A stretch of DNA of 64,000 nucleotides from Micromonospora sp. WMMD1155 (GCF_029581275.1 NZ_CP120742.1:1896501-1960500), one strand, 5' to 3'. Counted from the first letter of the stretch, positions 1 through 8,835 are shown. Translations and numbers: made by a program. The notes: generated by a model not told the origin, from the sequence alone.

Positions 1-34
1 GGTGCTCCTAGGCCGGCCCGGGGTGAGCTGGGGG

Positions 35-53
35 TCTACTACCGGGGGTAGGA
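35..53. promoter_or_regulatory. Candidate BlaI-type operator at the blaI start
   Basis: CTAC and GTAG half-sites face each other around CGGGG, with a further CTAC three bases upstream. The right half overlaps the AGGA ribosome binding site of the BlaI gene (GTG at 61). BlaI/MecI repressors bind dyads with TAC/GTA ends, so autoregulation is likely. The same half-sites recur in front of cydA. Function is inferred. Confidence 0.5.
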
Positions 54-60
54 TTGGCTC

Positions 61-528
61 GTGACTCGGCTGGGCGATCTTGAGCGTGCGGTGATGGACG
101 TGTTGTGGGACGTGGTCCCCGGCACGTCGGATGGTGTGACCGTGCGTGAGGTGGCCGACGCGCTCGACGGCCGCGAGTTGGCGTACACGACGGTGATGAC
201 CGTGCTGGACCGGCTCGCCGGCAAGGGCATGGTGCAGCGGGAGCGTGAGGGCCGGGCCTGGCGGTACCGGCCGGCGGCCAGCCGGGAGGCGCACATCGCC
301 CAGCTCATGCTCGACGCCCTCGACCTGGGCGGCAGCCGGGACGCCGCGCTGGTGCGGTTCGCCCGATCGGTGACCGGCACCGAGGCGGAGGTGCTACGGG
401 CGGCGTTGGGGAGCGAGGCCGGTCTGACCGGGCCGGGTTCCGCCGACGCCGACGGCGGCTCCGAGCTGACCGACCGTCTGGACGGGCCGACGGGCCGACG
501 GCCCGCCGGCGAGGCAGCGGAGCGGTAG
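61..528 (+). CDS. BlaI/MecI/CopY-family transcriptional repressor
   Basis: This is a 155-residue winged-helix repressor. The N-terminal 80 residues carry the family pattern: LGDLERAVMDVLW, a recognition region around TVREVADAL, then YTTVMTVLDRLAGKGMV. A regulatory and dimerisation region follows. The tail after residue 125 is Gly/Asp-rich and probably disordered. GTG at 61 is chosen because AGGA lies seven bases upstream. The M56 metallopeptidase gene begins 10 bp downstream, the classic sensor/repressor pairing. In this family the partner peptidase inactivates the repressor. With cydABDC next and CTACG boxes upstream of cydA, the likely target is cytochrome bd rather than a beta-lactamase. 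The family call is secure and the target is inferred. Confidence 0.9.
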   Translation: MTRLGDLERAVMDVLWDVVPGTSDGVTVREVADALDGRELAYTTVMTVLDRLAGKGMVQREREGRAWRYRPAASREAHIAQLMLDALDLGGSRDAALVRFARSVTGTEAEVLRAALGSEAGLTGPGSADADGGSELTDRLDGPTGRRPAGEAAER

Positions 529-538
529 GGCGCACGCC

Positions 539-1444
539 GTGGCCTACGCCGTGCACTTCGCCGCAACCATGCTGGCCTGCTATCTGACGGCCCAGGTGTT
601 GGCCCGCTCCACCTGGACGTGGCGCAGCCCGCGGGTGGCGATCGTCTGCTGGCAGGCGGTCGGGTTGGCGCTGGGGCTATCGGCGATGGGCCTGCCCATG
701 GCGCTCGGGCTGAGCGCGTACGGCCTGCCGACCGGGAGCGCACTGCTCACCTTGGCCGACGACCTCGCCCACGGCACGCTGCCGGTCGGGCTGAGCACCT
801 TCCATCTCGCTGGTGTCGGGGTCGGTTTCGGCATCGGCGCGGTCCTGGTCACCACGACCGTGCGCAGCATCCACGGCACCGTACGCGCCCAGCGTCGGCA
901 CCGGGACCTGCTCTCGCTGGTCGCCCGGGACGATCCGGCCGCGCCCGGCGCGCTCGTGCTGGATCATCCGAGCGCCGCCGCGTACTGCCTGCCCGGGGTG
1001 AAGCCGCAGGTGGTGGTCAGCGCCGGCACGTTGAGCATGCTGGACCGCGCCGAGTTGGCCGCGGTGCTCAGCCACGAGCGAGCGCACGCCCACGAACGGC
1101 ACGATCTCGTGCTGTTGCCGTTCACCGCGCTGTGCCGGGCGTTGCCCTGGTTCGGCTGGGTCCACGACGCCCACGAGCGGGTCGCCCTGCTGGTCGAGAT
1201 GCGCGCCGACGACAAGGCGCGCGAGTTGCACGCGGAGGCGCCGCTGGCCGGCGCGCTGCGCCGGTTCGCCGCAGCCGGTCACCGGATCACCCCGGCCGGT
1301 GCGCTGGGCGTGGGCGACCGGGACCTCGACGTACGGGTGCAGCGTCTGCTGGTCAGCGACCGCCCGCCCCGGGTGCTCGGCGCCACCGCCCTCGCGGTGG
1401 CCAGCACGCTCGTCGCCCTCCCGATCACCCTGTTCCTGTCCTGA
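539..1444 (+). CDS. M56-family (BlaR1-like) integral membrane metallopeptidase
   Basis: The 301-residue protein has about four hydrophobic membrane segments: one at the N-terminus, two around residues 35-110, and one at the C-terminus. The zinc motif HERAH lies near residue 180 (SHERAHAHERHD), followed by an acidic segment VEMRADDKA that fits the third ligand. It lacks the extracellular penicillin-binding domain of staphylococcal BlaR1, as is usual for actinobacterial M56 proteins. The GTG start sits 10 bp after the BlaI gene, so the two are co-transcribed. It probably cleaves or destabilises the BlaI partner in response to a membrane or respiratory signal. The signal is unknown. Confidence 0.85.
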   Translation: MAYAVHFAATMLACYLTAQVLARSTWTWRSPRVAIVCWQAVGLALGLSAMGLPMALGLSAYGLPTGSALLTLADDLAHGTLPVGLSTFHLAGVGVGFGIGAVLVTTTVRSIHGTVRAQRRHRDLLSLVARDDPAAPGALVLDHPSAAAYCLPGVKPQVVVSAGTLSMLDRAELAAVLSHERAHAHERHDLVLLPFTALCRALPWFGWVHDAHERVALLVEMRADDKARELHAEAPLAGALRRFAAAGHRITPAGALGVGDRDLDVRVQRLLVSDRPPRVLGATALAVASTLVALPITLFLS

Positions 1445-1479
1445 GCTGACCTGGGCGACCTGACGCGGGGTCGCCTGGC

Positions 1480-1605
1480 CCGAGCACCCGCACCCCTGCG
1501 CCCCGCACTGCCGCGCCGCGACGCCCGCGCCGCCACCCCCGCACCGCGACGCCCGCGCCCCGCACCGCACCGCACCGCAACGCCCGCGCCGCCGCCGCAA
1601 CGCCA
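1480..1605. repeat. Low-complexity GCACCGC/GACGCCCGC tract
   Basis: Short imperfect units such as CACCGC and CGACGCCCGC repeat between the M56 peptidase gene and the cydA control region. No gene is visible. This tract and the operator cluster after it make up the 315 bp intergenic gap. It looks like slippage-prone spacer DNA. Confidence 0.5.
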
Positions 1606-1644
1606 CCCGCTGATCACAAGATCGCGCTCGATCCACCCACCCCA

Positions 1645-1748
1645 CAACTACTACGCCATGTCGTAGACTTGCCTACGACGTCGCGTAGTAGACAGACGTG
1701 TAGAGAAACTACGTGTAGGGTGGCTACGACAAGGGAGCCAACACTACG
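1645..1748. promoter_or_regulatory. Operator cluster upstream of cydA with paired CTACG-N6-CGTAG boxes
   Basis: Two dyads have identical geometry, CTACG-N6-CGTAG, at 1651-1666 and 1673-1688. Their centres are 22 bp apart, about two helical turns. A compressed dyad CTACGTGTAG lies at 1709-1718, and further CTAC half-sites at 1648, 1724 and 1743. The segment is less GC-rich than its surroundings. It ends at AGGGAGCC and the cydA ATG at 1760. The half-sites match those at the BlaI gene, so BlaI repression of cydABDC is the simplest reading. Binding itself is inferred. Confidence 0.6.
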
Positions 1749-1759
1749 GAGAGCCGGCC

Positions 1760-3010
1760 ATGGACACCCTGCTCCTCGCCCGCCTGCAGTTCGCCACCAC
1801 CACCTCGATCCACTTTCTCTTCGTGGTCGTCACGCTCGGGCTGGTCACACTGCTGGTCGCGATGCAGACCGCCTGGGTGCTCACCGGCAACCCGAAGTGG
1901 GAGCGGCTGACCCGCTACTGGGGCCAGCTCTACGTGATCAACTACGTGCTCGGCATCGCCACCGGCATCGTGATGGAGTTCCAGTTCGGGCTGAACTGGA
2001 GTGGCCTGTCGCGCTACGTCGGCAACGTCTTCGGCGCGCCACTGGCCATCGAGACGCTGGTGGCGTTCTTCCTCGAATCCACGTTCCTCGGGATGTGGAT
2101 CTTCGGCTGGCACCGGCTCCGCAGGGGCGTCCACCTCGCACTGCTCTGGGGCGTGGCGATCACCGCGTACGCCTCGGCGTTCTGGATCATGGTGGCCAAC
2201 TCGTGGCTGCAGAACCCGGTCGGCTACGAGGTACGCGACGGCATCGCCCACCTCACCGACTTCGGCGCGCTGCTCACCAACCCCAGCCTCGGCATGGCGT
2301 TCGGGCACGTCGTCTCGGCCGCGCTGCTGGTCGGCGGGATGCTGATGGCAGCGGTCAGCGCCTGGCACCTGATCCGGCGCACTCCCGACTTCGCGCTGTT
2401 CCGCACCTCGCTGCGGATCGGTCTGGTGACCTCGGCGTTCGCGATCAGCATGGTGCAGGGCTTCGGGTTCGCCCAGTTCGGCCCGGTCGGTGCGGTGCAG
2501 CCCACCAAGTTCGGCCAAGGCCCCGAGGGCCAGGCGTTGATCGCCGAATGGACCACCCGCTTCGGCCCCGGCGACTACACGCCGCCGGTGCTGGCCAACG
2601 TCGGGCTGGGCTTCATGATCCTGATCGGGTTCACCCTCGGCTGCGTGTGGTTGCTGCTCCCCCTGCTCTTCCGCGACTGGATCATCCGGCTGCGCTTCCC
2701 GCTCTGGCTGGTCCTGCTCGCCCTGCCGCTGCCGTTCGTCGCGGTGATCCTCGGCTGGATCGCCCGCGAGGTCGGCCGCCAGCCCTGGGTGGCGTACGGG
2801 CTGCTCCCCACCGAGCAGGCCGTCTCCCCGGTCGGCGCGCCGGTGATGCTCACCTCGCTGATCGGCTTCAGCCTGCTGCTCGGCACCCTCGCCGTCACCA
2901 ACTGGGTGCTGCTCGCCCGGCACGCGGCCCGAGGCGCGGCCGATCCGGCGCTCGGCCGCCCGCCCGCGCCCCCGAACGAGCCGACCCACCCCGAACCCGC
3001 CCTCGTCTGA
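1760..3010 (+). CDS. cydA: Cytochrome bd quinol oxidase subunit I
   Basis: CydA is the catalytic subunit that oxidises quinol and binds hemes b558, b595 and d. It is a 416-residue membrane protein with about nine transmembrane helices. Visible landmarks are His18 in TTTSIHF (heme b595), His183 in FGHVV (axial ligand of b558), a Met near 286 as the second candidate ligand, and the signature GWIAREVGRQPW at about residues 332-343. It is shorter than the E. coli enzyme (522 residues) and has the short Q-loop typical of many Gram-positive bd oxidases. The last 25 residues are Pro-rich. It is first in cydABDC, directly behind the BlaI-type boxes. Confidence 0.97.
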   Translation: MDTLLLARLQFATTTSIHFLFVVVTLGLVTLLVAMQTAWVLTGNPKWERLTRYWGQLYVINYVLGIATGIVMEFQFGLNWSGLSRYVGNVFGAPLAIETLVAFFLESTFLGMWIFGWHRLRRGVHLALLWGVAITAYASAFWIMVANSWLQNPVGYEVRDGIAHLTDFGALLTNPSLGMAFGHVVSAALLVGGMLMAAVSAWHLIRRTPDFALFRTSLRIGLVTSAFAISMVQGFGFAQFGPVGAVQPTKFGQGPEGQALIAEWTTRFGPGDYTPPVLANVGLGFMILIGFTLGCVWLLLPLLFRDWIIRLRFPLWLVLLALPLPFVAVILGWIAREVGRQPWVAYGLLPTEQAVSPVGAPVMLTSLIGFSLLLGTLAVTNWVLLARHAARGAADPALGRPPAPPNEPTHPEPALV

Positions 3011-3028
3011 GCACCTGAGGAGAAGACC

Positions 3029-4036
3029 GTGGACCTCGCCTGGTACGCCCTGCTCGGCCTCTTGTTCGCCGGCTACCTGGTGCTCGCCGGTTACGACTAC
3101 GGCGTCGGGTTGTTGCTCGCCCGAGGCGGCGGCGCGGCGCGGCGGCGGGAGGCGCTCACCGCTCTCGGCCCGTTCTTCCTCGGTAACGAGGTCTGGCTGG
3201 TGGCCGCCGTGGGCATCCTCTTCGGCGCGTTCCCGATGCTGGAGGGTGAGTTGCTCTCCGGCTGCTATCCGGCCGTCGTCGGCGCGCTGACCGGCGTCAT
3301 CCTGGTCACCGTCGGGGTGCAGCTCCGCAGCCGACCCGACGACGAACGGGTCCGCGCGCGCTGGGACCGGGTCGTCATGATCGGCAGCGCACTCGCCGCA
3401 CTGGGCTGGGGCGTGGTGCTCGCCGCGCTGTTGCAGGGCGTGCCCCGGCAGGCCGACGGGCACGTCGCCGGGGTGTCGCACCTGGCCACCCCGTTCGCCG
3501 CAGCCGTCGGGCTGGCCATGGTCGCGCTGGTCGCGGTGCACGGCGCGACGTTCCTCGCCCTGCGCCTACCGGCCGAGGCCGCCGCCGTGGTCGGCCGCAC
3601 GGCCCGCCGACTGGTGCCGGTGGCGCTCACCGCGGTCGCCCTGGCCACCGTCGTGGGTCTGCTCTCCGCCCGGGTACGCGACGCGATCCAGCGGCCGGCG
3701 GTCGCCGTACTCCTGCCGATGCTGCTCGTGGTGGCGCTGCTGGCGGCCCGCGCGGCGCTGGGGCGGCGGCGGCCGGGGTGGGCTCTGATCGCCACCGGCG
3801 CGGCCCTGGCGCTGCCGGTGGTGCTGGTCGGCGCCGCCCTCTGGCCCTACGTGCTGGTGTCCACGACCGACCCCGGCGCGTCGCTGACCGTGGCCGACGC
3901 CGCCGCGAGCGCACCGACGCTGCGGCTGCTCGGCTGGGTGGCGCTGCCGCTCCTTCCGGCCCTACTAGGCTTCCAGGCGATGTGCTGGTGGGTTTTTCGA
4001 GGACGGACCGACGGTAGGGCACCGGTGTACTGGTGA
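3029..4036 (+). CDS. cydB: Cytochrome bd quinol oxidase subunit II
   Basis: CydB is the structural partner of CydA. The 335-residue protein has about eight to nine membrane helices. The conserved N-terminal segment reads LVLAGYDYGVGLLL, and FFLGNEVWLVA follows near residue 50, both CydB hallmarks. The GTG start lies 18 bp after cydA and is preceded by GAGGAGA. The stop overlaps the GTG start of cydD by four bases (GTGA), which suggests translational coupling within one operon. Confidence 0.96.
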   Translation: MDLAWYALLGLLFAGYLVLAGYDYGVGLLLARGGGAARRREALTALGPFFLGNEVWLVAAVGILFGAFPMLEGELLSGCYPAVVGALTGVILVTVGVQLRSRPDDERVRARWDRVVMIGSALAALGWGVVLAALLQGVPRQADGHVAGVSHLATPFAAAVGLAMVALVAVHGATFLALRLPAEAAAVVGRTARRLVPVALTAVALATVVGLLSARVRDAIQRPAVAVLLPMLLVVALLAARAALGRRRPGWALIATGAALALPVVLVGAALWPYVLVSTTDPGASLTVADAAASAPTLRLLGWVALPLLPALLGFQAMCWWVFRGRTDGRAPVYW

Positions 4037-5709
4037 AGCGCCGTCCGTTCGACAGGCGTCTGCTGCGCCGGGTCCCTGCGGCCCGGCGCGACCTCGCCGT
4101 GCTCGCGCTCCTGGGCGTGCTCGCCGCCGGCTTGATCGTGGCGCAGGCCACGGCCCTCGCGGCGGTGCTGGCCACCGCCTTCGACGGTCGGCTCGACCGG
4201 CCGGCGCTGGGCGCCTTCGTGGTCGCGGTCGCCGCCCGCTCCGCACTGGTCTGGGCGCAGGGCACGGTCTCGGCGCGGGTCGCCGCCACGGTCAAGGCCA
4301 CACTGCGGGCCGACCTGCTCGGGGCGGTCGGCCGACACGGGCCCGGCTGGGTGGCCGGGCAACGGGCCGGTGAGGTCGCCACCCTGGCCGGTCGCGGGCT
4401 GGACGCGCTGGACGCGTACTTCACCGGATATCTGCCGCAGCTCGTGCTCAGCGTGACGGTGCCCGTGGCCGTGCTGGCCCGGGTCGTCTTCGCCGACTGG
4501 AGTTCGGCGGTGATCATCGCGCTGACCCTGCCGCTGATCCCGGTCTTCGGCGCGCTGCTGGGCTGGCAGGCACAGGCCGCCACCGAACGGCAGTGGCGGC
4601 GGCTCTCGTTGCTGGGAGGGCACTTCCTGGACATGGTCGCGGGGCTGCCCACGCTGCGGGCGTTCGGGCGGGCCCGGGCACAGACCGACGTGGTGCGCCG
4701 GATGGCCGACGGCCACCGGGTCGCCACCATGAAGACGTTGCGGATCGCGTTCCTCTCCGCGCTGGTGTTGGAGTTGGTCGCCACCCTCTCGGTGGCCCTG
4801 GTGGCGGTGCCGGTCGGCATCCGGCTGCTCGGCGGCGGGCTGGCCCTGCAGACCGCGCTGCTGGTGCTGCTGCTCACCCCGGAGGCGTACCTGCCGCTGC
4901 GGGCCGCCGGCAGCCGCTTCCACGCGAGCATGGAGGGCCTCGCCGCGCTGGACGAGGCGCTAACCGTCTCGGCCGCGCCGGCCACACCCCGGGCCGCCGA
5001 GGGCGCCGCCGTGCCGGACGCCCGGCGCGACATCCGGTTCGAGGGGGTGACCGTGGCGTACGAGCGGACCACCGCGCTGCGCGACGTCACACTGACCATC
5101 CGGGCCGGCGAACGGATCGCCGTCATCGGCCCCAGCGGCGCCGGCAAGAGCACTCTGCTCGGCCTGCTGCTCGGCTTCGTCACCCCGACCACCGGCCGGA
5201 TCACCGTGGGCGGGGTCGACCTCGCCACCGCCGACCCGGACGCCTGGCGCCGACAGCTCGCCTGGGTGCCGCAGCGGGCGCACCTCTTCGCCGCCTCGCT
5301 GGCCGACAACATCCAGCTCGGCGCACCCGACACCCCTCCGGACGCACTCGCCGCCGCCGTGCGCGACGCCGCGCTGGACGACGTGGTGACCGGCCTACCG
5401 GACGGCCTGGAGACCCTGCTCGGCGAGCGCGGTCACGGGCTGTCCAGCGGCCAACGGCAGCGGGTGGCGCTGGCCCGGGCGTTTCTGCGGGACGCGCCGG
5501 TGGTGCTGCTCGACGAGCCCACCGCCCGCCTGGACACGGCGGCGGAGGCGGTGGTTCTCGACGCCACCCGCCGCCTGGTCGCCGGACGGACCGCACTGCT
5601 GGTGGCGCACCGGCCCGCGCTGCTCGCCGACGCCGACCGGATCCTGCGCGTGGAGGACGGCCGGGTGACGGAGTTGACCCCCGAGCCGACCGGGAAGGCG
5701 ACCCGATGA
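4033..5709 (+). CDS. cydD: Heterodimeric thiol exporter ABC transporter, CydD
   Basis: CydD pairs with CydC to export cysteine and glutathione-type thiols (and, in E. coli, to handle heme), which bd oxidase assembly needs. The 558-residue half-transporter has six N-terminal membrane helices (about residues 20-300) and a nucleotide-binding domain. Walker A GPSGAGKST is near residue 367, signature LSSGQRQRVALARAF near 470 and Walker B VVLLDEPTARLD after it. The signature has LSSGQ rather than LSGGQ, common in one half of asymmetric transporters. The start overlaps cydB by four bases. The stop overlaps the cydC start. Confidence 0.94.
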   Translation: MKRRPFDRRLLRRVPAARRDLAVLALLGVLAAGLIVAQATALAAVLATAFDGRLDRPALGAFVVAVAARSALVWAQGTVSARVAATVKATLRADLLGAVGRHGPGWVAGQRAGEVATLAGRGLDALDAYFTGYLPQLVLSVTVPVAVLARVVFADWSSAVIIALTLPLIPVFGALLGWQAQAATERQWRRLSLLGGHFLDMVAGLPTLRAFGRARAQTDVVRRMADGHRVATMKTLRIAFLSALVLELVATLSVALVAVPVGIRLLGGGLALQTALLVLLLTPEAYLPLRAAGSRFHASMEGLAALDEALTVSAAPATPRAAEGAAVPDARRDIRFEGVTVAYERTTALRDVTLTIRAGERIAVIGPSGAGKSTLLGLLLGFVTPTTGRITVGGVDLATADPDAWRRQLAWVPQRAHLFAASLADNIQLGAPDTPPDALAAAVRDAALDDVVTGLPDGLETLLGERGHGLSSGQRQRVALARAFLRDAPVVLLDEPTARLDTAAEAVVLDATRRLVAGRTALLVAHRPALLADADRILRVEDGRVTELTPEPTGKATR

Positions 5710-7541
5710 GCGCGCCACCCGGGCCGGGCCCGGCAGACGCGACGCCGGTCGCCGACCCGGCACCGCCCAGGCGGGCCGCCACCGACGCCGCACCGGGCGG
5801 CCGGGCCGCCGCCGAGCGGGCCGTGCTGCGCCTGGCCCGCCCGTACCTCAATCGGCTGGTCGGGGCCGGGCTGCTCGCCGCCGCCACCGAGTTCGCCGGG
5901 CTGGCCCTGATGGCCACCGCCACCTGGCTGTTGATGAGCGCCGCCGGCCAGCCCCCACTGGACCGGCTCACCGTCGCGATCGTCGCGGTCCGGGCACTGG
6001 CGATCGGCCGTGGCGTGTTCCGCTACACCGAACGGCTCGCCGGGCACGACGCGGTCCTGCGCATGATCACTGACGTCCGGGCCCGGGTCTTCGCCACCCT
6101 CGCGGCCCGCCGCGACGCCACGCACCGGTCGGGGGACGTGCTGAGTCGCCTGGTCTCCGACGTCGAGGCCGTCCAGGATCTGCTGCTGCGGGTGTTGGTT
6201 CCCGGCTCGGCGGCGGCCCTGGTCGGTGTGCTCGCGGTGGCCGGAGCGGCGCTGATCTCACCGTCCGCCGCCGGGGTGCTCGCCGTCGGGGTGTTGGTCG
6301 CCGGGGTGGCGCTGCCCGCGCTGGCCACCGCGGTCACCCGCCGCAGCGCGGCCCAGGTGGCGCCTCTGCGCGGCGCACTGGCCACCGACGCGATAGACCT
6401 CACCCACGGCGCCGCCGACCTGGCCGCGTTCGGGGCGACCGACGTCGCGTTGCGCGCCGCCGAGGAGCGCGCCGACCGACTGGCCCGGTTGGAGCGACGG
6501 CTGGCCGCCACCGGGTTCGCGGTGGACGCGGCCGGCGTGCTGACCGCCGGCCTGACCGCGGCGGCGGTGGTGCTCGCCGCGCTGGCCGCCGACGTGTCCG
6601 GGGTGCTGGTGGGTGTCCTGGCCGTGGGCACGCTGGCCGCCGTCGAGGTGACGCTGGCCCTGGTCACGGCCGCGCGGCAGTGGACGCAGCTGCGGCCCGG
6701 CCTGGCCCGGGTGGCCGCCCTGCTGGACGCCGGTACGCCGGCTCCCCCACCCCCCGATGCGACCACCGAGCTGGTCGGGCCGCACGAGCTGCGCTTCGTC
6801 GACGTGACAGTGCGGTACCGGGAAGGTGCGGCGCCCGCCCTGGACGGCGTCAGCCTGGACCTGCCCGCCGGGCGGAGGATCGCCGTGGTCGGCCCGAGCG
6901 GCGCCGGCAAGAGCACTATGGCCGCCGTGCTGACCGGCACCGTCCGGCCCGTGTCCGGCCGGGTCACCGTCGACGGCCGGGACCTCTCGGCGTACGCCGA
7001 GGAGGCACTGCCCCGGGCGGTCGGCGGCCTGCTCGCCGAGGCGTACGTCTTCCACGCCACGGTGCGGGAGAACCTGCTGCTCGGACGGGCCGGTGCGGAC
7101 GAGGACGAGCTGACGGCCGCCACCGCCGCAGCCGGTCTGCTGGAGTGGGTACGCGCCCAGCCGGCGGGCTGGGACACGCTCGTCGGCGAGGAGGGCGGGC
7201 AACTCTCGGGTGGCCAGCGGCAACGCCTGGCGCTCGCCCGGGCACTGCTCGCCGCGCCACCGGTGCTGGTCCTCGACGAGCCCACCGAAGGTCTGGATCC
7301 GGCCGCGGCGGACGCGGTGCTCGCGTCCGCTCTCGCCGCCACGCCCGCCACGCACTCGGTGCTGCTGATCACCCACCGGCTCAGCGGGCTGGCCGAGCTG
7401 GACGAGATCGTCGTCCTCGACGACGGCCGGGTGATCCAGCGCGGTCGGCACGCCGAACTGGTCGCCGTCCCGGGCTGGTACCGCGACCAGTGGTTGCTCC
7501 AGGCCGCTGCCGAACGGGGTTACCTGGCTCTCGCTCCCTGA
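5706..7541 (+). CDS. cydC: Heterodimeric thiol exporter ABC transporter, CydC
   Basis: This is the second half of the CydDC exporter, 611 residues from ATG at 5706, which overlaps the cydD stop by four bases (ATGA). The first 40 residues are Pro/Ala-rich and cytoplasmic. Six membrane helices follow (about 45-325), then the ATPase domain. Walker A GPSGAGKST lies near residue 397, signature LSGGQRQRLALARAL near 500 and Walker B VLVLDEPTEGLD directly after. The same frame stays open upstream as far as 4593, but that part is a shadow of cydD. Confidence 0.94.
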   Translation: MSAPPGPGPADATPVADPAPPRRAATDAAPGGRAAAERAVLRLARPYLNRLVGAGLLAAATEFAGLALMATATWLLMSAAGQPPLDRLTVAIVAVRALAIGRGVFRYTERLAGHDAVLRMITDVRARVFATLAARRDATHRSGDVLSRLVSDVEAVQDLLLRVLVPGSAAALVGVLAVAGAALISPSAAGVLAVGVLVAGVALPALATAVTRRSAAQVAPLRGALATDAIDLTHGAADLAAFGATDVALRAAEERADRLARLERRLAATGFAVDAAGVLTAGLTAAAVVLAALAADVSGVLVGVLAVGTLAAVEVTLALVTAARQWTQLRPGLARVAALLDAGTPAPPPPDATTELVGPHELRFVDVTVRYREGAAPALDGVSLDLPAGRRIAVVGPSGAGKSTMAAVLTGTVRPVSGRVTVDGRDLSAYAEEALPRAVGGLLAEAYVFHATVRENLLLGRAGADEDELTAATAAAGLLEWVRAQPAGWDTLVGEEGGQLSGGQRQRLALARALLAAPPVLVLDEPTEGLDPAAADAVLASALAATPATHSVLLITHRLSGLAELDEIVVLDDGRVIQRGRHAELVAVPGWYRDQWLLQAAAERGYLALAP

Positions 7542-7609
7542 CCGGGCTCGGGGACGGACCAGGGTTCTCCCCGACGTCGGGGGCGGGTTCGGCATGGCAG
7601 GGTGGGGTC

Positions 7610-8284
7610 ATGCCGCACCGTGAGGACGTGTTGGTCGACGAGCACCTGCGGGAGTTGGCCGCCCGGTTGCAGGGGCCGGCGCGACTCAAGTCCGACCTGC
7701 TGACCGAGGCCCGGCACGGGCTGCTGGATGCTGTCGAGGCGTACCGCGAGAGTGGGGTGCCGCCTACCGAGGCGCAGCGCCGGGCCGTCGTCGAGTTCGG
7801 TTCGCCGGCGCAGCTCCTGCCCTCCTGGCAGGCCGAGCTGGCGACCGGTGCGCTGCGCGGGTTGTCCCTGCGGATGCTGGCGATCGCCGGGGTGGGGATG
7901 GTCGCGGGTGATCTGACCTGGCACGGGGCGAGCTGGAACGACGGCCCACGCCCTCCGGCCGGCTACCTGCTGCTCTCCACCTCGGTCGACTGGATCTGGG
8001 CGGGTGCACTGCTGCTCGCGGTGGCCGGTCTGCTGGTGGTCGCGGCCAGCGCCCGGTCGCCACGGCCGGCCCTGGCGCGGGCGCAGCGCGCGGTGGGCGT
8101 CGGCCTGACCGGAGTGCTGGCGCTGTCCATCCTCGCCGGATGCGCGCTCTTCGGCTGGTCGGTCAACCTCTGGGACGCCGCGCTGCGCTGGCCTCCGATG
8201 ATCATCGGTGCGGTGCTGGTCGGCGGCGCCTACTTCTCGCTGACCCGGGCGGTACGCGGTTGGCTGCTGGCCGTCGCCCGCTGA
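7610..8284 (+). CDS. Membrane protein with permease-prefix-like N-terminus
   Basis: This is a 224-residue protein of unknown specific function. Residues 1-80 form a soluble helical region (DEHLRELAARLQGP, then EARHGLLDAVEAYRESG and RAVVEFGSPAQLLPSWQAELA). This resembles the cytoplasmic permease-prefix domains found before some ABC permeases and in PadR-linked membrane proteins. Four hydrophobic segments follow at about 85-105, 125-150, 160-180 and 195-220. ATG at 7610 is preceded by AGGGTGGGG. A PadR gene lies convergent 20 bp downstream. The two families are often found together, so PadR may regulate this gene. Confidence 0.7.
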   Translation: MPHREDVLVDEHLRELAARLQGPARLKSDLLTEARHGLLDAVEAYRESGVPPTEAQRRAVVEFGSPAQLLPSWQAELATGALRGLSLRMLAIAGVGMVAGDLTWHGASWNDGPRPPAGYLLLSTSVDWIWAGALLLAVAGLLVVAASARSPRPALARAQRAVGVGLTGVLALSILAGCALFGWSVNLWDAALRWPPMIIGAVLVGGAYFSLTRAVRGWLLAVAR

Positions 8285-8303
8285 GCCACGCCCGGCCTGG
8301 GCG

Positions 8304-8645
8304 TCAGGCCGGGGAGGTGGGCGTGTCGCCGGGGCCCAGGAACCGGCCGACGGTCAGTTGGAAGTCGTGCCAACCGGCGCGTTCCCCGGCCAGCGCCCGC
8401 CGACCGGAGTCGGTGAGCTGGTACGTCCGTCGCTCCCGGCCGTTGACGGTGCTCCAGGTGCTCGCCACGTGCCCGGCGCGCTCCAGGCGACGCAACGCCG
8501 GATAGATGGTGCCGGTGGGCAGATCGAGGCTGCCGTCACTGCGCTCGCGCAGCGCCTCGATGATGGCGTAGCCGTGCAGCGCGCCCTGTTCGAGGACGGC
8601 GAGCAGCAGAGCGTCGAGGTGGCCGTGCAACGCCTGGGCCTTCAT
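8304..8645 (-). CDS. PadR-family transcriptional regulator
   Basis: The 113-residue protein is a compact PadR repressor. It has LDALLLAVLEQGALHGYAI, then LPTGTIYPALRRLERAGHV (recognition helix and wing region) and REWR-like GRERRTYQLTDSGRRAL. The C-terminal helix is short, as in the PadR-s1 group. It faces the membrane protein gene tail to tail with a 19 bp gap. The start codon abuts a perfect CGTAGCTACG palindrome, which suggests autoregulation. Confidence 0.9.
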   Translation of the reverse strand: MKAQALHGHLDALLLAVLEQGALHGYAIIEALRERSDGSLDLPTGTIYPALRRLERAGHVASTWSTVNGRERRTYQLTDSGRRALAGERAGWHDFQLTVGRFLGPGDTPTSPA

Positions 8646-8661
8646 ACGTAGCTACGCTACT
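8646..8661. promoter_or_regulatory. Palindrome at the padR start codon
   Basis: CGTAGCTACG at 8647-8656 is a perfect 10-bp palindrome, followed by another CTAC half-site. It lies immediately upstream of the PadR ATG on the minus strand, where little room remains for a leader. It is a candidate PadR operator. It uses the same CTACG half-site as the cydA boxes, so cross-recognition cannot be excluded. Confidence 0.4.
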
Positions 8662-8835
8662 TGTCGAACGGCCGGTTCGCCAGCGCCCGCAACCAGCAGG
8701 TCGGATCCGTGCGCCGAGCGGCCACCGGGGTGCGGGCATCGGTCACCCAGGTCCGCCGACTAGGGTATGTGCCCAGAGTCACTCGCCGGTCGGAGACCCC
8801 GGCGAGTGGGCAACCCGAAGCACACGGAGGTCAGC

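Noticed and set aside
1724..3541. 605-residue minus-strand frame opposite cydA/cydB
   Set aside because: It has Gln/His/Asp/Gly-rich shadow composition and is antisense to a clearly assigned operon.
4593..5705. Upstream part of a 982-residue frame ending with cydC
   Set aside because: It overlaps cydD out of phase and has Arg/Ala/Gly-rich shadow composition. The real cydC start at 5706 overlaps the cydD stop by four bases.
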